A DNA stretch of 64,000 bases, taken from contig WARS01000012.1 of the NCBI GenBank assembly GCA_008933995.1, positions 4,526,001 through 4,590,000 on the forward strand, in the 5' to 3' direction. Made by a program: the position numbers and the translations under genes. The stretch comes from Datnioides undecimradiatus. Its lineage: Eukaryota; Chordata; Actinopteri; Lobotiformes; Datnioididae. Below the pieces are notes generated by a model. The model saw only the letters and a program-made list of their open reading frames with translations, was not told where the DNA came from and did no database searches. Shown here piece after piece: positions 37,732 to 64,000 of this stretch. Every line of letters begins with the position of its first letter. The stretch's first letter is position 1.

Positions 37732-39138
37732 TTATGTGAACCATTATCTTAATACAAACACACTCAGCAGGGGGTCCATTTTTCATTTTAATTCTGCCAT
37801 AAAGTAGCACTGATCAGTGACCACCGAGGCTCAACCCTTCTGCATCTTTAATGCCCTTCCTGCTTGCACAGTGTCAGTAGCCATAAAACTACACCCTAAT
37901 GCTCTGAGGGTGGAAGATGGCTGACAGCGCTGCTCTATTATCACTTCAGTTTTACTCAAATCCCCACTTTAACATCACAAGGAAAGGGAATTAGGTGAAA
38001 TAAGCCTGGCAACAAGCATCAACCACCAAATACAAGCAACACAATAGCAATGTCAGGATAATGGTTGCCGTGTCAGTGGGAGAGAGTGAGTCATTAAAAA
38101 TGCAGGACCCATTTAAACAGTATGTAAAATTGAGCAGATTAAAAATATATGTGCCCTGTGTCCATGAGGGCTAAGGCTTCTCCTTCTGTTCTCTCTGCGC
38201 AACAATGAAGGCGGCAAATCTGTGGAGGCAAGACGAGGGAAAGCACGTACGCGAAACAAAATGCAAGTGCACACAGAAGCATGCACACGACATGGACACA
38301 CCGGCAAAATAAAAAAGGGTGATGTTTCAGAAATTGCATTTTTACAATGGTGGAACTCTTGCAAATTTAACAAGCAGCAAACAGGGCTGGAATTGGAGAG
38401 CCAAGCTTGATAACAAAACCAGCTTGCTCCAACTGTGTAAATTCATTGCACCCCTTTGTACGAGGGAGAAAGTTTTAGACATAGCTTTGACTTGCTAAAC
38501 TGATTTGCTTTCTAGATAGTTTCAATGTTCATGACCCGGCTTTAAGGACTTTGTTGAAGAGACACTTGTAGACAGTGTTTGGGTTGCAGCCAAAGGGTGT
38601 GACCAAAATACTGTTAAAATACTTCAGGAGGCTTCAGGCCAGCAACTAATGAGGATCACAGCAGCAAAGTGTGAGAGCAGCCAGGGTCATCATGGACAAG
38701 TGCACTCATTATTCACAGCAACTTGACTACAGAGAGCTGACGTGGACGCGTATGTAATGAGCACACAAAGATAATTGCAATATGTGAAATAGCCGAGTTA
38801 TAGTGATTAACTGGATCTGAACTCAAGCTTGACTCAGTCAATTATTTTTTCAGGGACTTGATTTGGTCAGAAACTAGTGAAAAATGATGATCAGAGTCCA
38901 AACTGATGTCTTTGCTTGTTTGCCAGAGTGTCTGAAAAATGGTCCAAAACTCAAAGATATTCAGTTTCTAGTCATTAAGGATAAAGAAACTCATTAAAAA
39001 TGGTGTGAAGAGTCTGCAGCCACGCAGTTTGCTCAGTCGTGCTGCATTAGGATACAGCATTGACTTAAATATCAGTGTAATGTAATCTTAATAACATGAT
39101 CACGTTTATCTGTAACGTTTACCTGTGCATTTTATTTC

Positions 39139-39235
39139 AGGGTGTTAGCATGTTAACTAACCTGCTAAATAGCATTAACAAATAACTGAGGTTAATGGGT
39201 TTGCTATCAGTTTTGCAAGTATTGTAAAGTACTGA
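39139..39235 (+). repeat. Dispersed repeat family C, proximal part (degenerate)
   Basis: GGTGTTAGCATGTTAACTAAC, then AACTGAGGTTAATGG and ATCAGTTTTGCAAGTATT, in the same order as the copy at 47385-47510. Confidence 0.4.
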
Positions 39236-41339
39236 ACAGTTTAAAAATTCATTGATGACGCTACATTAAAAGTTATTACAATAAAGTTTCATTTCGTTAA
39301 AAGTTGTTAAGTTATTTTGGTGTAGACCAAATGTTTGGACTGAAAGGCCAGCATTGCCAAACCTCAAGCTACACTGGGAATGTGGCTAAAAATGACTTAC
39401 ACAGTGATGTGATTATCAAAGTTGCTGCAAGCTTATTTTCTGTCGAACAGATTTATTATTTCAGTTTTATTGGAAGGATTATGCTAGGAGGGGGAATGAC
39501 AACACAACATCTGGAACTTCTAGTGGTTTTGCTCTTTCTTTCATCAGAACAATCCCAAACCAACACATATTCTTGTGTCACTGTAAATAAAAAACCTGCG
39601 TATGCCAAATTTGTCCAGGGGGTAAATCACTGCCCTCAGGTGTTTGAATGAAATGCCAATCTGCTTGTACATGTTTGCATACACGTACACAGATGTGCAG
39701 CTTCACAAACAAGCTCACTGAAATGTTCCAGATGGCCAAGCAGATTGTTTAGCGCTAATTTCCCCAGTGAAACGTTTGAACAGAAATATCATCCACGGTG
39801 GGATACCCCAGTCCTCGCTGAGGCATTAAGACTCAACAACTGCAGACATCTAACAAGTAACCTACTTTTACACAAAGATCTACAGAGGATGCAGCTAACT
39901 CAGTAACTGAGTTACTGCTGAGGAAGCTCCAACACAGATTTGTCTTTACGGAGGAAGCACACCTTGTGACCCATAAATTAAATTGGTTAGTCCCAGTTCT
40001 GTAAATAACCTCAGCGCTTAATGACAAATTGACACTTTTTTGAAACATTTCTGATGCTAATCTTATGAATTTGTCAGGCGGCTGTAATGTGTCAGAGTAT
40101 TGCTTTTACTTATACTTCTGTTAACAGAAGTCTGATTTTCAGCAAAATATCAGTTACATACACTGCTACACATGAGCTCAGGCTATCACTGATTTAAAAA
40201 AAACCCTTTTTGCCATCAGGGTTGAATTCTCCAAGGGATGCCAACCCTTCCCTAAAAAACTAACAAATCACTAACAAGCCTAAAAGCACTTCATTTAGTT
40301 AACTATTCAGTAAAATAAAGCAAACAGTGTTGCATTGTGAGCCTCTCCTCCGTGTCATGCTGTAACCCCAGCACCCATACAGAGTAACTGAGCTGAATGT
40401 GCACTCAGCAGCTCAGCACTGAAAAATCAGCTGACTGGAGGAAAGCAGCGTCCTGGCACTATGGCATCTGGTATCGCACATCTGGCATTCAAAAGGCCTC
40501 GGAGCAAATGTGCTGACATTCCGGTTTCATGTGGGCTCTTTCTCTATTTTCAGGCACCTGCTTTTTGAATCTGTTGTTGTCATAGCAATGAAAGACTACT
40601 TGTCCAGCAACCAAATGCCACTGACACAAAAGACAAAACAGCTACGGTTATTAATTTGTAGGAAAAAAAAAAGATATTTTCAGTTCAAATGAATAAAAAC
40701 TGCCGTTAACAACTGAGACTAGAAAATAATGGTGTTCATGTGTCTGGAGGCACATTATCACCATGCAAAGTACCCTTCTTCAGCAGATGAATTCAAAATG
40801 ACCAACCAACCCAACACTAAAATCACTCTATAACAAAACATAAGAGGTTACAATCACCACTTCGGCCTCTGGGCCAACATATGTAGGGTTGATATAGGGT
40901 GCAGTCGTTCAAGTTGACTCATGTCCTTGAGGCATAATTGTTCCAAGCTCATTCTGCGAGAAAAGTTGAGAGTGGCTGCAGGACCAATTTGTTTTTCTGC
41001 AACAACTCTGCCCTTCATATACTCACTTCACTCATTTCCACATTGTTTCAGTTGGGTATGGTTTTGCAGATGTGTCTTCCCCACAGCATTAGTTCTGGTT
41101 ATTGAATAGATTATAATCACCGCTGTGCAGACCACCAACACATTCTGAGGGAGCATGCTATAAATAGAAACATCCATTATTAAGATGGTATGTTTTTCCA
41201 TATGCGAGGAAACATTGTCTACGCAGTGTAAGTGGTCTTATTTTTCATGAATGTGAGAGAGAAAACCTCAAGTCATGAATGAATCTCAGTGTCAGCTGGA
41301 GAATTCTGAAATTCATGGGAACAGTGTGAGATTTTGAGA

Positions 41340-41545
41340 AATGCGCTTATTGACTTTCTTGTCGAGAGCTTGATGAGAAGATCAATGCCACTTTCAGTAT
41401 CTGCCTACTTAAAATAAAGCTTGGAGCCAGTTAGCTTAGCAGAGCACGAAGATAATGAACAGGGGGAAATGGTTAGCTTTGCTCAGTCCAGAGGTAACAA
41501 TACACATCTACAAGCACCTCTTAAGTTTAGTAATTAGCTTCTAAC
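41340..41545 (+). repeat. Dispersed repeat family A, copy
   Basis: GAGCTTGATGAGAAGATCAA, AGCCAGTTAGCTTAGCAGAG, AACAGGGGGAAATGGTTAGC, TCAGTCCAGAGGTAACAA and ACAAGCACCTCTTAAG occur in this order. The same order recurs at 49610-49815 and, inverted, at 57115-57240. It matches a repeat pattern I recall as common in spiny-rayed fish. Confidence 0.6.
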
Positions 41546-43367
41546 ACAATTTTTATTTTTTAAACAAAAAATAGTCTTAGTGATATTAGGTTCCCCTGCT
41601 CATGCAGTATGAGGCTGTGATTCGCTGACAAAACCTCACAGAGAGCTTCAGTCTCCAATGTTAAGTTACTCTGAATCTTGCCCCTGGTAAATGAACATCC
41701 AATAAAATATAGAAGATAGAAGGGGGATAGGAGCTGGTGAGGCAAGAGTGAAAGTTGTGAGCAATGGAAGAGGCAGTGAAAGTTACACAATCTGGGTTTA
41801 CAATGGAAAGAGGTGTGAAAGACTGCTATGTTCAGCATTTCATTACAGCAAAATGGACATTTTTGGTGAAATAAATAAATAGACAGCACCATAAAACAGC
41901 ATTACATTCATTATTTTTGCATATATATGTTTGCTTTCATTTCACTCTTAACGTAATTGCTAGCCATTAACTTCTCACTAAAAAAGTTATTGTATGTTAA
42001 TTACAGCAGGCATGTAATGAAGGTGACATGTTATTTTTGTTTCCTTCCCCAAAACTGAAATCCACACTTTGTTATGAGCACGGAAGTTATGAAAATATAC
42101 GTTTTGTAAAAGTACTTTGCTGTTCCTAACATTGTGACAACAGCCTGACAGTACTTAGAGTGGGTGGGTTTCGGACGGATTTTGGGTCCCAGTCTTTGCA
42201 TAAATGTTGTGGCTACTGTAAAAATGAACAAAAAAAAATGCTGCCTATAAAATGTCATCTGTACCCATTAACACTCATTGGTGAATTAGTGGCACCATGC
42301 AATTGTGTCATTTCATTTGCAATGAAAACAAGGCCGGTAGTTCTTCAGTGACAAATGGAGATGTAACGCTGTGTGTTGTACTGAAAAGCAGAGGGGCAAA
42401 TTAACAGGTAATAACGTGATTTGTAAAATGAGGTCAGACAAAGAGGTTTAACTTACTGCTGCGCTGACATTTAGTTTTGTGCAACTGAGTACAACAGGGA
42501 TGCACTTAATGTTGTTAGTAAGTCAGGTCTGGTGCAGAATTGTCAACTTTGACTTCTGAATAGATGTGACATTTTTGCTATGACATGCAAAACTGACTAG
42601 ATTTGTGTCATCTTATTGCCACTCAGATATAGTGTGAGGTTGTTGCAAGTGTTTCTTTTACAGACGATGTCTCTGGGGTAAAATAGATGGCATATTTTGT
42701 GTCTGGACTTGTCTGGACACTGTCTACACGTGTCGGCCATGACTGATTTAATTTAACTTTAGACACTGCAAACACATCAGCTACATGTTTTGACCACAGG
42801 AGAACCACACTGTGTAACTGGTGCAGATTTCTGCTTAAAATGTCAACTAGTCTGAAACAATTAGCTGAAGATAGTAAACAGACACTGACAACCAATAATT
42901 CATCACTATGTTGACTCAAACTTGACAAATATTACTTAATTCAGCCGATGAGCTATGAGGATTGGCTGATTTCCTGCATAATATGGATGGCAGCTGAATA
43001 TCTTTGAGTTTGAGGCTGTTGGTGGGATAAACCAGCAAATTGAAGACATCCGGTCGAGCTTTAGGCAGATTTTTTCTCATATCGTTTGACATTTTGTTGA
43101 CCACACTCTTAATCAGTATCGAAAATAATCAGTCTGCGGATTTAACTTCAATACAATCAGTCAGGAAGAGAGATTTCAACCTATTTTACCAAATAGAAAA
43201 TGTATCAATTTTACCTACAAATTGCTGCAAACAAGCACTATTTTAACGCCGCCTAATCTTAGATGTACATTTTATCCTTTTTTAAGGTTACATGAAAGCC
43301 TATATACTGCACACAGTGGGCTCATTTTTATGCCAGCATAATGCCCATTCCTGTAAATCTCCCTCAT

Positions 43368-43373
43368 TTTATT
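43368..43373 (-). terminator. BRCA1: Candidate poly(A) signal AATAAA of BRCA1
   Basis: TTTATT on the + strand is AATAAA on the - strand. It is the nearest canonical hexamer I found downstream of the BRCA1 stop (about 920 bp). A non-canonical signal closer to the stop cannot be excluded. Confidence 0.35.
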
Positions 43374-44294
43374 TCCACACAATGGCTGATCAATAATTCA
43401 AGAAATCTCTGTGCAGAGCATGTTGCAGCATAGAGGCCATGTTCAGGAAAGCTACAGGCCTTTTCCGCTGTGACCAGAAATCTGCCATACACCGGGGATT
43501 TGCAAAACAACAGCCGCAGAACCATGACACAGGAGTGGGAACATTGGAGACCAAGGATGACAAGAGCTTATTACAATACACTAAACCTGACATGAGGAAT
43601 TAGGCACCAAATACTGCAAATGTTCTTTCTAAATCCCCAAGGATGACATTGAGCTTATTGAGAAGGTCTCCTGCAGTTTAACATTTCCTTAGCCTGGTCT
43701 GCAAAGCACACACCCCCCCCGACAGCTTTAAATATCATGTTAAAGTCTGTCACAGATAACATCATAATGTAAATGGAAAGGTTCCATTTGGAGTCATGTT
43801 GTTGTAATTGGATGATTACAGGTTTACATGCTGTATTTCTAGATAGGTACGATTTTTTACGTGATTTTAAAATTGTTATTTTAGTTTTCAACGTGTGTGT
43901 GCGTGTGTGTTTCATCATGTTTTTCCGATCCCAGGCCCATTACATTTAAATATAAGATTCCATCCAATAAATATTACAGTATACCAAATGTCAGTCACAC
44001 ACAGCTACATTTTTTTTCTTGGTCAATTAACAATCAATTTGGTCTCTTATCAACAGATTTATCTCTATGGGCATAATATGTTCTTTCATTTACATATATA
44101 TAGTTAATGTAGGTAACAAAAACAAAATCAAGACTAACATCAAGCATCTTCTTCTGATTAAACTTTATATACATCATGTCATACATACACACACAATACA
44201 AATAGATTTAAGATATGAACAAAACAGATGGATGACAGTTTGGTTCCAGTGGTGGACATTAAAAACAGATGCCGATGCATGGCTGTGGGCCAGC
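43374..44294 (-). other. BRCA1: Probable BRCA1 3' untranslated region
   Basis: Non-coding sequence following the BRCA1 stop on the - strand. Its extent depends on the uncertain poly(A) site at 43368. Confidence 0.4.
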
Positions 44295-63368
<19,074 letters not shown>

Positions 63369-63383
63369 TGTGATGTACAAAAG

Positions 63384-64000
63384 CTGCAAATGAAAAATCA
63401 CAGCTAACACTCAGACGACAAACTACACATAACCCTCTAAATGAACTACTACATTAGACATTTCAAGTGTCTTCACAGTTTTTAAAATATATATATTGCT
63501 CAGCCCTATGTCTGTGTTAACAAAACAATATTTGCGTAAATTTAGTAACACTTCCATTATCGCAAGTGGTACTCTAAAGTGACAGGACAATGGTCTTTAC
63601 ACACCTGAAAGGATGCTAAAACATTAGAACATCAATATAGTTCTTTTAATATGAGTATTTTATTACTTGTATGGCTTTGAAATACCCTATTGTTCGGCAA
63701 AACTCAGTCTACACTTGCCTGTGGTTATAACAAATCAGCTCTGCTCCAGGTAAGTCATGAATTGCATAGTTTTGTGAACTTTGCTCATGTCACTTTTACT
63801 GTACATATAGATAGTATTGTTATTCAGGTAGCCACCTGTATTGTGTGATCTAAAGCGTAGGTCACAAAGTCAACTACAGTATATAGGTTAGCTTATTATA
63901 CACATGCTCATATACTGGTGTACAGCAAATACACCTATCTGATGTACTGTGTACTTAATGTGTACAACACTATAACACTCAAAGGGAGCAGATCATTTGC
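63384..64000 (-). other. BRCA1: BRCA1 upstream intron or flank
   Basis: AT-rich, with no CpG-rich promoter visible. An acceptor directly before 63383 means this is intron, so the non-coding first exon and promoter are probably beyond the window or unrecognised in it. Confidence 0.6.

Larger units (their letters stand above)
29961..43367. other. Intergenic spacer between RND2 and BRCA1
   Basis: No exon with recognisable product on either strand. The spacer holds the exact 3 kb tandem copies (31679-37731), family C fragments (30545-30665, 39139-39235) and a family A copy (41340-41545). Its apparent length is probably inflated by about 3.0 kb because of the suspected false duplication. Confidence 0.75.

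Overview
The window is animal nuclear DNA, almost certainly from a ray-finned (teleost) fish. Genes are split by GT-AG introns, long AT-rich non-coding tracts carry CA/TG microsatellites, and several dispersed repeat families look like ones common in teleost genomes. The species cannot be named from the sequence. There is no bacterial operon structure, CRISPR array, prophage or RNA gene that I can support.

Only two genes can be supported, and both can be rebuilt in full by joining exons at consensus splice sites with a continuous reading frame. (1) RND2, an atypical Rho GTPase, lies on the + strand at 3047-29170: 5 coding exons, 230 residues, ending in the prenylation box CVLM. (2) BRCA1, the RING/BRCT tumour suppressor and DNA-repair E3 ligase, lies on the - strand at 63368-44295: 20 coding exons, 4200 nt including the stop, 1399 residues. 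It runs from the start codon to the stop codon with an intact RING finger, one very large central exon, a PALB2-type coiled coil and tandem BRCT domains. The genes face each other tail to tail, as RND2 and BRCA1 do on human chromosome 17q21, so this is an ancient linkage.

Layout: 1-2750, upstream flank; 2750-3545, CpG-richer promoter, first exon and start of intron 1 of RND2; 4365-21200, a 16.8 kb RND2 intron with no recognisable gene; 29171-29960, RND2 3'UTR with two AATAAA signals; about 29960-43370, intergenic spacer; 43368-44294, probable BRCA1 3'UTR; 44295-63383, BRCA1; 63384-64000, BRCA1 upstream flank with no identified first exon.

The most striking anomaly is in the spacer. A block of about 3026 bp (31679-34704) recurs as a direct tandem copy (34706-37731), with no difference seen wherever I compared them, separated by a single N at 34705. 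This looks like two overlapping contig ends that were not merged, so it is probably a false duplication, not biology. Other noteworthy items are a decayed Tc1/mariner-type transposon end about 50 bp upstream of RND2 exon 4, a fragment resembling a RecQ-like helicase reading frame of a mobile element in the last BRCA1 intron, three dispersed repeat families, and short conserved islands inside the otherwise divergent BRCA1 central exon. I found no credible new molecular system.
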